NCBI GenBank assembly: GCA_022824305.1
Contig: JAJEAD010000097.1
Location: forward strand, 149,675-213,674
Direction: 5' to 3'
Origin: Gammaproteobacteria bacterium
Lineage (GTDB): Bacteria > Pseudomonadota > Gammaproteobacteria > HK1
Length of the DNA stretch: 64,000 bases
Both the position numbers and the translations under genes were made by a program. Shown here piece by piece: positions 44,982 to 54,043 of the stretch; positions within the stretch are counted from its first letter, which is position 1, and every line of letters begins with the position of its first letter. Under the pieces are notes generated by a model. That model did not search any database and was not told the origin of the DNA. It saw only the letters and a program-made list of their open reading frames with translations.

Positions 44982-46687
44982 TCACTCCGGATCGCCCGCC
45001 CACCCTCGATGCGAATGGGCGAACCGCGCAGAGGCCGGCCCGTGTCTGCGTCGAAGGCGTCGATGCGCATCCCGTCCTTCGCGGCCATGCTCTCCGGGAT
45101 GCGCCACAGGAAGCCGTGATGTCCGGTAGTCCCCCTCTGGCGTGCGATATCGTCACGCTTTCGGTCGGCGACAATCACCTCGCGCAGAGCCCCGTCTACG
45201 TGAAGGGCAACCCTCCTTCTTTGTTCGGGGCTGGCCGGATCGAGCACCCAGCCACGCACCTCCGGGCGTTCCCGGTTCTCGACCGCGCCGGCCACGCGCC
45301 GCGCCCGCCTGAACGGGGGAGTGGCGAGCGCGGCGAGCATCTCTCCGGTCGCGGCGTTGTGGACGCTGTAGAGCGTATCGGCCAGGGAGTGGACACGCCT
45401 CTTCAACGGAATCCGCACGAAGTTGGGGGAATGAGTCCGGATCGACACTCCCGCCACCCGTCGACCGTTGCGACGGAGCTCAAGGAGCGGCTCGTGTTCG
45501 GGTCTCCGACCGACCCCTTCGAGCCACCTGGGATTGAGCAGGACGTTGATCTCCATCTCGTCCGCCCCGAGTCCCGATTCGCGATGCGCGAACGCCATGA
45601 CATGTCCCATTCCGAAACACTCGATCTGCTCAGACAAGCCCTGGATCCGACGCTCGCGATCCGCGCTTTCTCGCTGAGAGACCGCGAGCGCTTGCTGAGA
45701 GATCGCGATCTCCTCCGACAAGGCCTGGAGCCGCTCGTCACGCTCCGCCACCTCTCGGCGGGAACCTTCCAGTTTCTTCAGGAGACTCCGGTTGCTTTGT
45801 TCCGCCATTCGACCGGCCGCCATGGCACGGCTGAAGGCCGGCGTCGCTTCATCGAACGCCGACTTGATTCGGTCGAGGTCGGAGATGTCCTCTTCTTGCG
45901 TGTTCCCGCGCGACCAGCGGTCAAAGATGTCGAAGCTGGTCTTGATCCATTCGGAAAGGTGCGGATTCGAGCGTTGGCCGGCATCGTCGCTGCGGTGATG
46001 ATGCAGCATGGGAGAGAGGAACTCTTCGATATCCATCTCCGCATAGGGGCTCGAGCCCTTCGGCCAGGAAACACCGAGTTCGTTTCCGATCTTGTCGACC
46101 ACCGCGTGCGCTTCCGAAAGAAGCTGTTCGTATCGCAGGTATGCCCGCTCTACGATCCCGCGGGAGGCGGCCTCCGCGTCGAGGACATGACGTAGCCATA
46201 TAAGGTGCCCGACGAAGGGGTCGATGTCGTTGCGGACGTGCAGGGACGAGGCGACATCAAAGGGATTTCGAATGGGGGAAACTACGAAGGGCCGTGCCCC
46301 GCAGGAACGCACAATCTCAATCCAGAATTCCAGCAGCCGACACATCCGCGGGTCCTTCATGACGAACAGGCGGCTGTCGTCGAACTCGCTTTGCACGAGT
46401 TCCCCGGCGCGTTCGCGGAACTCGCCGGCGATGGGAGACGCATGCCAGTCCTGGCTAAAGGGCCGCCAGTCATCCCAGGAGGAGCCGGCGGATGCCAGAA
46501 TCTCCTGGTTCAAGTCCTTGATCGCCCGGGATTCCCAGAATCCCTTGGTGTTGTCGGGCTGGGGTCTCATCAGGGTCTTGGGCAAGTCGCACCCCGCGAT
46601 GTTCAGGACACGAGTCAACGCCGAGGTGCCGCTGCGATGCGAACCGGCTACCAGGATGGCAGTTCTCTTCGTGTCGCCGAGACTCAT
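44978..46687 (-). CDS. Sulfotransferase-like protein with coiled coil and shared C-terminal module
   Basis: A 569-residue three-part protein. Residues about 10-260 resemble PAPS-dependent sulfotransferases: the 5'-phosphate loop VAGSHRSGTSALTR and the 3'-phosphate motif SPIRNPFDVASSL. Residues about 290-355 are a coiled coil (RREVAERDERLQALSEEIA and a related repeat). Residues about 360-569 match the C terminus of the neighbouring GT4-GT2 protein, with RGWVLDPASPEQRRRVALHV and HGFLWRIPE. The ATG at 46687 begins MSLGDTKRTAIL and overlaps the upstream stop by ATGA. It may transfer sulfate to the surface glycan. Some relatives are only tyrosine- or glycan-sulfotransferase-like folds, so activity is tentative. 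Confidence 0.82.
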   Translation of the reverse strand: MSLGDTKRTAILVAGSHRSGTSALTRVLNIAGCDLPKTLMRPQPDNTKGFWESRAIKDLNQEILASAGSSWDDWRPFSQDWHASPIAGEFRERAGELVQSEFDDSRLFVMKDPRMCRLLEFWIEIVRSCGARPFVVSPIRNPFDVASSLHVRNDIDPFVGHLIWLRHVLDAEAASRGIVERAYLRYEQLLSEAHAVVDKIGNELGVSWPKGSSPYAEMDIEEFLSPMLHHHRSDDAGQRSNPHLSEWIKTSFDIFDRWSRGNTQEEDISDLDRIKSAFDEATPAFSRAMAAGRMAEQSNRSLLKKLEGSRREVAERDERLQALSEEIAISQQALAVSQRESADRERRIQGLSEQIECFGMGHVMAFAHRESGLGADEMEINVLLNPRWLEGVGRRPEHEPLLELRRNGRRVAGVSIRTHSPNFVRIPLKRRVHSLADTLYSVHNAATGEMLAALATPPFRRARRVAGAVENRERPEVRGWVLDPASPEQRRRVALHVDGALREVIVADRKRDDIARQRGTTGHHGFLWRIPESMAAKDGMRIDAFDADTGRPLRGSPIRIEGGRAIRSE

Positions 46688-49461
46688 CTTCTCCGCCCTT
46701 CGCTTGCGATCACCTTCCCGGCCTCGAGGCGTACCGGCGAGCCGCGCAGCGGGCGACCGGTGTCGGCGTCGATGACGTCGATGCGAGTCCCGTCCTTGGC
46801 GGCCACGTTCTCCGGGATGCGCCACAGAAACCCGTGATCTCCTCCGGTGCCCTTCCAGCGCGCAACGTCATCACGTTGCTCGTCGGCATCGATCACCTCG
46901 TGGAGAATACCGTCCACATGCAGGGCGACCCTTCTGCGGCGCCTGGGATTGCTCGGGTCCAGAACCCAGCCGCGCACGTGTGGTCGCAGCCGGTTCTCGA
47001 CGGCACCGACGACGAGCCGTGCGCGCCGGAAGGCGGGGATGGTCAGGGAGGCGAGCACCTGGCTCGTCCTCAAGTCATGGACGCTGTACAAGGCGTCACT
47101 GACGAGGGGAACGCGGTGCCCCGCCGTAGCCCACACCATATCGGGGGACATGTCTTGCGCGGAGGCTTGCGCCAGAGCCCGGCCGTTGCGGCGAAGCTCG
47201 ATGATTGGATTGCGGCCACCGGGTTCTCCAGTCTGCTCTACCCACTCCGGGTCGAGCAGCACGCTGAGCTCCAGATTCAGAATCCCGAACCCCGATCTGC
47301 GCCGTGCAAACGCCACCGCGTGAAGTCTCCGAGGTGGTTGCGACACGGGCGAGTGCGTCGGCGATCCGCCGCCATCTCGAATTCGGGTCGCAGAATAGGC
47401 TGTGTATGCGCGGTCCTCGTCGGTCTGCCCCTGGAGATGGGGTGTGAGCACGCGCAGTTGAGCGGCTTCGGGTGAGCGGTTGAGTCTCTTGGTGCTGGTG
47501 TTGGCGAATCGATAGAAGTAGGCGGGGTCGGGCAGGTGCTCGATGTGATAGCCGGCCTGGATGAGGCGGTTGAAGAAGGAGAGGTCTTCGAGCCCGACGC
47601 GGTACTCCTCGTCGAAGCCGCCGACATCGTGGAAAACCTCGCGGCGCACCAGCGCGCAGGTATCGCCAACGACGTTGCGAAAGCGGCACCAGGCCCGGGC
47701 GGCGCCGAGGAAGCGGATGGGGGTGCCGTGGGATGCAGTGTCGGTGCGCGGGTCGCGGTTACCGAAGAATCGGATGCTGGCGGCGGTCACGCAGTCCGCG
47801 CCGGAGAAGCGCGCGGCGCGCACCAGGCGCGAGACGGCGTTGGGGAACAGGACGTTGTCGTCGTCGAGGAAGAGCAGCCACTCGCCCTGCGCGGCCGCGG
47901 CGGCGGCGTTGCGCGCGGCGCCCTTGAAGCGGTTTTCCTGGCGCAGCACGCACCAGCCGCGCGCGGCGAACTGCGCCTCGAGCGCGTCGAGGGTCTGGAG
48001 CGCTTCGGACCCCTCGCTGCCGTCGTCGACGAGCACCGCCTGGAGCGCGGGGTAGTCCTGGGCGAGCACGCTGTCGGCGGCCATGCGCAGCAGCGCGGGG
48101 CGCTCGTGATGGATGATGCACACCGTGACCGGCGGAGTCTCGGCGCGGGCGAAGTGTGCTCTCTGTGCAAAGCGTGTGGTAGCGGCCTCGACCGGCGCGT
48201 TCTGGGCGTGCCAGCGCGACCAGACCTCGCGGGAGCGATCGAAGTCCCAGCGCGGGCGCACCGCGCGCAGAGGCGCTTCGCCAAGCGCGACGATGCGATC
48301 GCCGAGCGCGATGTGGTCGGGCGCGAAGAGCACGCGGGCGCGGTCCTCGGGCGCGATGAGCTCCGGCGTTCCCCCGGTCGCGGTCGCAAGGAAGGGAATC
48401 CCGGCGTGAAGGCATTCGGTGACCGCGAGGGACGAGTTCTCCTGCAGGGAGGGCAGGATCGCGAGCCGGCCCGGCTGCGAGAGGTAGGCGACCGCCTCTT
48501 CGGCTCCGAAATCGGTGATGGTGCGCACTTCGACCGGCCAGTTCCGCGCAGAGCTCAGGATGAGCTCGGGACCGTCGATGCGCTCGGCCGGAGCCCCGAG
48601 GAAGGTAATGCGCCCCGGTGCCCGACCCCGGCGCACGAGGCGGCCAACCGCATCGATGAACAGAACCAGTCCCTTGCGTGGCTCCAGCCGGCCGAAGAAC
48701 ACCACTTCTTCCAGCCCCGCACCATCGCGTGCCGCGCGAGCGGCCACCGCCTCCGGCGTCGTCTCCGGCTCGGGAAAAGGGTTGGGCCACACGAAGGCGC
48801 GGATCGGCATCGCATAGCCCGCTTCGCGCATCCATCCGAGCAGATGCGCACTGCCGCAGGTGACGGTGTCGGCCAGCTCCACGCTGCGCCGCTCCATGAA
48901 CACCCAGCCGAGCTCGCGCTCCGTGGACACGAGCTGACGGTTGCCCTCGACGTTCCACAGGGTCGGACCGTGAGCGTGGACGACGAAATGCGTCGTCCCG
49001 AAGGCGAGACCCAGAGACTTGGCGAGCAGCGAACCGTAGCCGAGCCCCCGCCAGTCGGAGACGTGCACGATGTCGAAGGGTTGCTCGCCAGCGCGAAGCC
49101 AGTCGTGCAGCGCCCACGTCGGAGCCGAGACCTGCGCAAGCGTAGTCCTGGCCGCGGGACGCGGAACCAGGGGCTCAAGCACGATGCCGAATCCGGCGTA
49201 GAAGTGGCGCGCCCGCTCCATGAGTCGGGCGTCGGCGGCGTTGGCGTTGACATAAGCAATGACTACCTCATGGCCCCCCTCCGCCAGCAAGCGCGCCAGA
49301 TGATGATAGGCGGTGCCGATGCCGCCGTTCTTGACCGGACCCAGAATGTCCGGAGTGGCAATGCACACCCGCTTCGAGGATGCGCGCCGCGCCTGGAGAT
49401 CGTCGCCCAAATCCCCGTCGAGCGTGGAAAAGACCGCCGATGATTCGCCTGGCCCGCTCAC
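46684..49461 (-). CDS. Three-domain glycosyltransferase (GT4-GT2 plus beta-rich C-terminal module)
   Basis: A 925-residue paralogue of the glycosyltransferase at 42645-44981: GT4 (about 20-400), GT2 (about 445-690), both with the same motifs (NGGIGTAYHHLARLLA, LFLDDDNVLFPN). A third module from about 712 onward is shared with the sulfotransferase-like protein. This module has GWVLDPSNPRRRRRVALHV and HGFLWRIPENVAAKDG, a pattern seen attached to many polysaccharide enzymes. It is probably a beta-sandwich binding domain. The GTG at 49461 follows AGGTCGG and aligns with the paralogue's start; an ATG at 49623 would add 54 residues unlike the paralogue. It is first of three overlapping genes. Confidence 0.87.
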   Translation of the reverse strand: MSGPGESSAVFSTLDGDLGDDLQARRASSKRVCIATPDILGPVKNGGIGTAYHHLARLLAEGGHEVVIAYVNANAADARLMERARHFYAGFGIVLEPLVPRPAARTTLAQVSAPTWALHDWLRAGEQPFDIVHVSDWRGLGYGSLLAKSLGLAFGTTHFVVHAHGPTLWNVEGNRQLVSTERELGWVFMERRSVELADTVTCGSAHLLGWMREAGYAMPIRAFVWPNPFPEPETTPEAVAARAARDGAGLEEVVFFGRLEPRKGLVLFIDAVGRLVRRGRAPGRITFLGAPAERIDGPELILSSARNWPVEVRTITDFGAEEAVAYLSQPGRLAILPSLQENSSLAVTECLHAGIPFLATATGGTPELIAPEDRARVLFAPDHIALGDRIVALGEAPLRAVRPRWDFDRSREVWSRWHAQNAPVEAATTRFAQRAHFARAETPPVTVCIIHHERPALLRMAADSVLAQDYPALQAVLVDDGSEGSEALQTLDALEAQFAARGWCVLRQENRFKGAARNAAAAAAQGEWLLFLDDDNVLFPNAVSRLVRAARFSGADCVTAASIRFFGNRDPRTDTASHGTPIRFLGAARAWCRFRNVVGDTCALVRREVFHDVGGFDEEYRVGLEDLSFFNRLIQAGYHIEHLPDPAYFYRFANTSTKRLNRSPEAAQLRVLTPHLQGQTDEDRAYTAYSATRIRDGGGSPTHSPVSQPPRRLHAVAFARRRSGFGILNLELSVLLDPEWVEQTGEPGGRNPIIELRRNGRALAQASAQDMSPDMVWATAGHRVPLVSDALYSVHDLRTSQVLASLTIPAFRRARLVVGAVENRLRPHVRGWVLDPSNPRRRRRVALHVDGILHEVIDADEQRDDVARWKGTGGDHGFLWRIPENVAAKDGTRIDVIDADTGRPLRGSPVRLEAGKVIASEGRRR

Positions 49462-49719
49462 ATCAACCGACCTGTCGATATGGATACCGTTCTCTCCTCG
49501 CAGAGAGGTGCGGACGCCTCCGCTCCATGTCTCGTGCCATGCCCAAGCGATCGCCCTTCCCGCCCCGATGCGACGCGGCGCAGCGCGTAGAGACCGGACC
49601 GTGGTCGTCCGGAAACAAGGCATGGCTTCAAGGAGAGTCTCAAGTCAATCCAGAACCCACGGAATCGACCCAATGTAACGTCATCGCGCATCATCTGGAT
49701 ATGAGAATCAAGCCCAGGT

Positions 49720-50619
49720 TCACGGCGACCGGGTCTTTTGCATGACCAGGACATCCTGAGCCGCTGAAAAGGTTGGTCGCACCTCGAGTACGTCGAGAAT
49801 CCTGCCCCAACGGCAACGCAGAAACTCCGTGTTATAGAAGACAATACTGGAGTACGAACGATCGCTTCGCTGTCTGAACACCAACCTGTTGAATTGCCTC
49901 TGGCCCTCTCGCCGCCGCGCTGCGAACTCCGGATGTCCGTACCAGTTCCTGTAACGGGGCATCCCGTCCTTTATTCCAATCCAGTGTCGCTCCGACAGGA
50001 AGGTAATCCATGCTATGCCGCCCGGCCTCAGGACACGCTTGATCTCCATAATCCATGCAGAATCAAAGTTCTCGACATGGGTGAATACGGAAAAACAGGA
50101 CACCAGGTCTACACTGGAATCCTCAACCTGCAGAGTGGGAATGGAAGTATTTTGAAAGGCTTCGATGTTCTTAGGAAGGTGCGTCATAATCCAGTCGACA
50201 TGTCTGCTGTTTATGTCGCAACCCATGACGCGCTGCACATGACTGTTGATGGCAAAATGGCGAAGCACTCGACCCGACGCGCAACCAATATCCAGGAATA
50301 CGTTTACTTCCACACCATACGAGTTCGCACACTGCAACAATCTGTGCATGTCCCGAAGACCACTCGCCCAATACTTGAAATGATTCGAGCCATGGTAACC
50401 CTCACGATCGGATGTGACGGGAAGAGGGTACATGTCACGTGCAAGTGCCTCCGAGAGAGGTAGATCCCCCAGACCGCAGTTGATGGAGGGTGGCTCACCC
50501 CGATAATGGTCCTTTGCTGGTCCCAGAATCTCGAAGTCCTCGTCGGGAGGGTTCCGAGAGATCATGTTCTCCCATACATCCATTTTCCCAGCCAGTCGCC
50601 ACCCTCCCAGTTTTTTCAT
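49720..50619 (-). CDS. Class I SAM-dependent methyltransferase
   Basis: A 299-residue methyltransferase. SAM motif I is FLDIGCASGRVLRHF near residue 110, the Asp that binds the ribose is in VMGCDINSRHVDW, and motif post-II is DLVSCFSVFTHVENF, followed by IKRVLRPGGIAWITF. An N-terminal region of about 100 residues precedes the fold. Base composition is clearly lower in GC than the flanking glycosyltransferase genes, so recent transfer is likely. It is in the glycan biosynthesis operon, so O-methylation of a sugar is a reasonable guess. The acceptor is unknown. Confidence 0.83.
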   Translation of the reverse strand: MKKLGGWRLAGKMDVWENMISRNPPDEDFEILGPAKDHYRGEPPSINCGLGDLPLSEALARDMYPLPVTSDREGYHGSNHFKYWASGLRDMHRLLQCANSYGVEVNVFLDIGCASGRVLRHFAINSHVQRVMGCDINSRHVDWIMTHLPKNIEAFQNTSIPTLQVEDSSVDLVSCFSVFTHVENFDSAWIMEIKRVLRPGGIAWITFLSERHWIGIKDGMPRYRNWYGHPEFAARRREGQRQFNRLVFRQRSDRSYSSIVFYNTEFLRCRWGRILDVLEVRPTFSAAQDVLVMQKTRSP

Positions 50620-50643
50620 TTGAGGACCGAATTCCGAACAAGG

Positions 50644-51534
50644 TTAGGTTCTACTCCAGTCTGGCTGGAAGAATCTAGCTGTAGGAAACCCTCCGGACCA
50701 ATCCTGGAAAGTGGACTCAAGATGGAGCGCCCACTCGTGACGCTTCGCGAGTGAGAAGGAGGCTTGTTCAAGCACCTGCGCGAAGTACTCCGCTGGCACC
50801 ACGGTACCCCGCTTCCTGTACATGGATGTGAACCATCCGCTGCCATCAGCATTGTGGTTGGCGGTAGAGAACACCTTCTCCAGAGGCAATCCGCTGGTCA
50901 GGCATATGTGTCTGCCTTCGCTGTCACTCAACTTCAGGTTGGTGTGGTCGTCGTCCGGATAGAGATCGTACTGGTGAAGTTGTTTCCATCCTTCCTTTGT
51001 CGCCTCCCGAATCGAGTGGCTCTGCGCTAGGTAGCCTTCCACTCGGGTGCGCTCGAACATTCGCAGCCAGGCGAGCGGGGGACATTGATGGTGGTCGAGG
51101 GCATTCCTCGTTGCGACGATGTCGAACTCTTGGTCGGGAAGCACACGCTCCAGCCACTCTCCCGCGCCGTTTACTTGTTCCGCCGGTGATTCGAGCCCAA
51201 AGTCGGCAAGCAATGCCGCGTATCTATCGGCCAGAGGGTCAACGCCTGTGACCTCCGCCAGACCCTCGTGAGCGAGATACGCGAAGGAGGTCACGGGGCC
51301 GCAGCCCACGTCGAGCATTGAGGGAATTCGAGCGTGTTCTGCGGCGAAACTCTGGCAAAGGTCAACAAAGACCTTTCCGCAGAATTGGCGCGCTTTCGAT
51401 CCGTTTCTTGCGAGGTCTTGAAGATACGGATGTCTTTCCTTAAGGCGTCCGCGCTTCCATGAGAGCTCTTGTTCATAGCACCGGGCAAGATTCCGGGGGT
51501 CGAGCTTGATGGAGTTGGCAATGGTGGTGTTCAT
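50644..51534 (-). CDS. Class I SAM-dependent methyltransferase
   Basis: A 296-residue methyltransferase unrelated in detail to its downstream neighbour. Motif I is MLDVGCGPVTSFAYLA near residue 73, the acidic residue after strand 2 is in EVTGVDPLADRY, and motif IV is FDIVATRNALDHHQ. The N-terminal helical cap (SWKRGRLKERHPYLQDLA) and the C-terminal lid are typical of small-molecule methyltransferases. GC content is moderately reduced. It lies 24 bp upstream of the next methyltransferase gene in the same operon. A sugar or lipid acceptor is likely but unproven. Confidence 0.82.
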   Translation of the reverse strand: MNTTIANSIKLDPRNLARCYEQELSWKRGRLKERHPYLQDLARNGSKARQFCGKVFVDLCQSFAAEHARIPSMLDVGCGPVTSFAYLAHEGLAEVTGVDPLADRYAALLADFGLESPAEQVNGAGEWLERVLPDQEFDIVATRNALDHHQCPPLAWLRMFERTRVEGYLAQSHSIREATKEGWKQLHQYDLYPDDDHTNLKLSDSEGRHICLTSGLPLEKVFSTANHNADGSGWFTSMYRKRGTVVPAEYFAQVLEQASFSLAKRHEWALHLESTFQDWSGGFPTARFFQPDWSRT

Positions 51535-51610
51535 CTGAGTCGGTACCTGTTCGAGGTATCCACTTGATTATGCTCGTGCCGGGGGTGCGGAGCGCGGTTC
51601 CGTCACCGGG

Positions 51611-52699
51611 TTATCCGTGAGGGAAGCGAATGCGAGTGGATCGGGATTGCCCGTGCTCGCGGGTGGAATCGGATTGACGTTGCTTGTCGACGCGGAGCTC
51701 TGTCGTTTCACTCGTGCGTGTTAGCCACGCATGGGCAGTGCGTACGATGTTCTCCAGGTTCGAACGAGCAGTAGAAAAGCCAAGAGTGCGCCTTGCGCGA
51801 GAGTTGTCTGCGACCAGGACGGCGGGGTCGCCATGGCGACGCGGTGCGATGCGAGAGGGTACTTCAAGACCGGTTACGCGTGCGATCGCCTGTAGGATTT
51901 GATGAACGGACAAGCCGACACCGGTTCCAAGGTTGATGGCCGCGTTCTTGCCCCCTGCGAGCAAGAGTCTGAGCGCCGCAACGTGAGCGTCTGCGAGGTC
52001 GCAGACGTGAATGTAGTCGCGAATGGCGGTTCCGTCGGGAGTGGGATAGTCGTCGCCGTAGATGGTGAGCTCTTCCAGCCGTCCCAGGGCGGCCAGGATT
52101 GCACGGGGAACGAGGTGAGTTTCCGGCTCATGACTCTCACCGACCTCGCCCTCGGGGTCGCAGCCGGCTGCGTTGAAGTACCGCAGGCAGACGAAGCGCA
52201 GGCCGTACGCAACAGCATAGTCGGACAACGCCTGCTCGATGGCGAGCTTCGTGCGACCATAGGGGCTGAGGGGCGCCAGGGGCGTGTCCTCAGTGATGGG
52301 CAAGGATTGCGTTTCGCCGTAGACGGCACAGGTAGACGAAAACACGATGGGTACGTTATCTGCTGAGCGCACGGCATCCAGCAGGTGCAGCGCTCCGACG
52401 ATGTTGTTGAGATAGTACTTGGCCGGGTCGGCCACGGACTCGCCGACATAGGCGCATGCCGCGAAGTGCAATGCGGCGACCGGGTGATGTTCCCGGAAGG
52501 TGCGGGCCAGGGCGTCCTTCTCGAAGAGATCGGCCTCCACCAGAGGTCCCCAGCGCACGAGGTCGCGATGACCGGTAGAGAGGTTGTCGTAGACCACGGG
52601 CAGGAATCCGGCCGCGTGGAGCGCCTTGCAGGTGTGGCTGCCGATGTACCCCGCACCGCCGGCGACGAGGACTGCAGGGCGTACTGTCGAAAGGCTCAT
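51611..52699 (-). CDS. galE: UDP-glucose 4-epimerase
   Basis: A 362-residue extended SDR that interconverts UDP-glucose and UDP-galactose in the cytoplasm. NAD motif is GGAGYIGSHTCKAL, the catalytic Ser/Thr is in FSSTCAVYGE and the Tyr-Lys pair is in YGRTKLAIEQ. RYFNAAGCDPEGEVGE and NLGTGVGLSVHQI are GalE-specific. The last ~25 residues are a low-complexity, Arg/Ser-rich tail beyond the usual length of about 338. It should supply UDP-galactose (or GalNAc) to the glycosyltransferases in this operon. Confidence 0.92.
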   Translation of the reverse strand: MSLSTVRPAVLVAGGAGYIGSHTCKALHAAGFLPVVYDNLSTGHRDLVRWGPLVEADLFEKDALARTFREHHPVAALHFAACAYVGESVADPAKYYLNNIVGALHLLDAVRSADNVPIVFSSTCAVYGETQSLPITEDTPLAPLSPYGRTKLAIEQALSDYAVAYGLRFVCLRYFNAAGCDPEGEVGESHEPETHLVPRAILAALGRLEELTIYGDDYPTPDGTAIRDYIHVCDLADAHVAALRLLLAGGKNAAINLGTGVGLSVHQILQAIARVTGLEVPSRIAPRRHGDPAVLVADNSRARRTLGFSTARSNLENIVRTAHAWLTRTSETTELRVDKQRQSDSTREHGQSRSTRIRFPHG

Positions 52700-52776
52700 C
52701 CCGGAAACTTTCCTGCCGCTACCGAGGGTGATTGTCTCCCATGTCCCGTTCAGGGCTCCAATCGATGGGAGGCCGG

Positions 52777-53754
52777 CTATCCGATGGTTGTTTCGTAGAC
52801 GCCGTGCGGGGTCCGCAACAGGCGATCGAAGTACTCGATGGTCCGCTCCAGGCCTGTCTCGAGGGGCGTGGTGGGATTCCAGCCGAGCACTGTCCGAGCC
52901 TTTCCGATGTCGGGCCTGCGGCGCCTCGGGTCGTCTTCCGGTAACTCCTTATGGACGATGATGGACTTGGAGCCGGTGAGGCGGATCACGGTCTCGGCGA
53001 GCTCTAGGATGGTTATCTCGCTCATGTTGCCGAGGTTGATTGGGCCGGTGACATCTCGTGGTGTGTTCATCAGTCTGATGAGGCCGTCGATGAGATCGTC
53101 GATGTAGCAGAATGAGCGAGTTTGCTCGCCATCGCCATAGACGGCCAGGGGCTCGTCGCGGAGGGCGCAGGCCACGAAGGAAGATACGACGCGACCGTCA
53201 TTGACGTGCATGCGTGGCCCGTAGGTATTGAAGATCCGGGCAATCTTGATCGGAATGCCGTGTTGTCTCCGGTAGTCGAAAAACAACGTCTCGGCGCAGC
53301 GTTTGCCCTCGTCGTAGCATGCGCGCGGACCAATCGGATTGACGTTGCCCCAGTAGTCTTCGCTTTGGGGATGAACGTCCGGGTCGCCATACACTTCGCT
53401 GGTCGAGGCTTGAAGAATGGGTACGTGTAGCCGCTTGGCGAGACCGAGCATATTGATGGCACCGTGCACGCTGACCTTGGTGGTCTGCACGGGATCGAAC
53501 TGATAGTGGACCGGCGATGCAGGGCAGGCCAGATTGTAAATCTCATCGACCTCTACATAGAGAGGAAAGGTAATGTCGTGTCTGATGGCTTCGAAGTGGG
53601 GATGGGACAGGGTGATGGCGATGTTCTCCCGAGAACCGGTGAAGTAGTTGTCGACACAGATAACCTCGTTGTCTTTCGAGAGCAGTCGTTCACACAGGTG
53701 AGATCCCAGGAATCCCGCTCCGCCCGTGACCAGTACCCTGTTGCGGCGTCTCAT
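52777..53754 (-). CDS. uxs: UDP-glucuronate decarboxylase (UDP-xylose synthase)
   Basis: A 325-residue extended SDR that oxidises and decarboxylates UDP-glucuronate to UDP-xylose. [15 protein letters not shown] is the NAD site, [12 protein letters not shown] and STSEVYGDP carry family residues, and [11 protein letters not shown] is the catalytic Tyr-x3-Lys. [16 protein letters not shown] is highly conserved in this family. I chose the ATG at 53754, right before [11 protein letters not shown]; in-frame ATGs at 53793 and 53874 would add unrelated residues. UDP-glucose dehydrogenase is not in the window, so its substrate must come from elsewhere. Confidence 0.92.
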   Translation of the reverse strand: MRRRNRVLVTGGAGFLGSHLCERLLSKDNEVICVDNYFTGSRENIAITLSHPHFEAIRHDITFPLYVEVDEIYNLACPASPVHYQFDPVQTTKVSVHGAINMLGLAKRLHVPILQASTSEVYGDPDVHPQSEDYWGNVNPIGPRACYDEGKRCAETLFFDYRRQHGIPIKIARIFNTYGPRMHVNDGRVVSSFVACALRDEPLAVYGDGEQTRSFCYIDDLIDGLIRLMNTPRDVTGPINLGNMSEITILELAETVIRLTGSKSIIVHKELPEDDPRRRRPDIGKARTVLGWNPTTPLETGLERTIEYFDRLLRTPHGVYETTIG

Positions 53755-54043
53755 CGGCGTGTCTCTTGCAGTGGGCGGGGTGTGGCTACTCATTCGGGAG
53801 GGTCGCCGGTACGTTGTCGAGAGGCTGCGACCGGGCACGTTCCCGTCCATCGGGCTGGGAGGGCCGCCGCGCACCGTCCCGCAATCGTGGCGTCTTCCTC
53901 ACTTCCTTCCGGCCGTGGTGGACTTGCACCGTGAAGGGCAGCAGATTCAAAGCATTCCGTGCCGGGTAGCCGGTATTGCGCCTCGGGTTGGCACGAGGAG
54001 GTTGCAAGCAGGCGGGAGGAGGTGACCGGATCCTCGCTGCCGA

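Noticed and set aside
49462..49623. A 54-residue N-terminal extension of the three-domain glycosyltransferase
   Set aside because: It has no counterpart in the paralogue and is Arg-rich without structure; the GTG at 49461 fits better.
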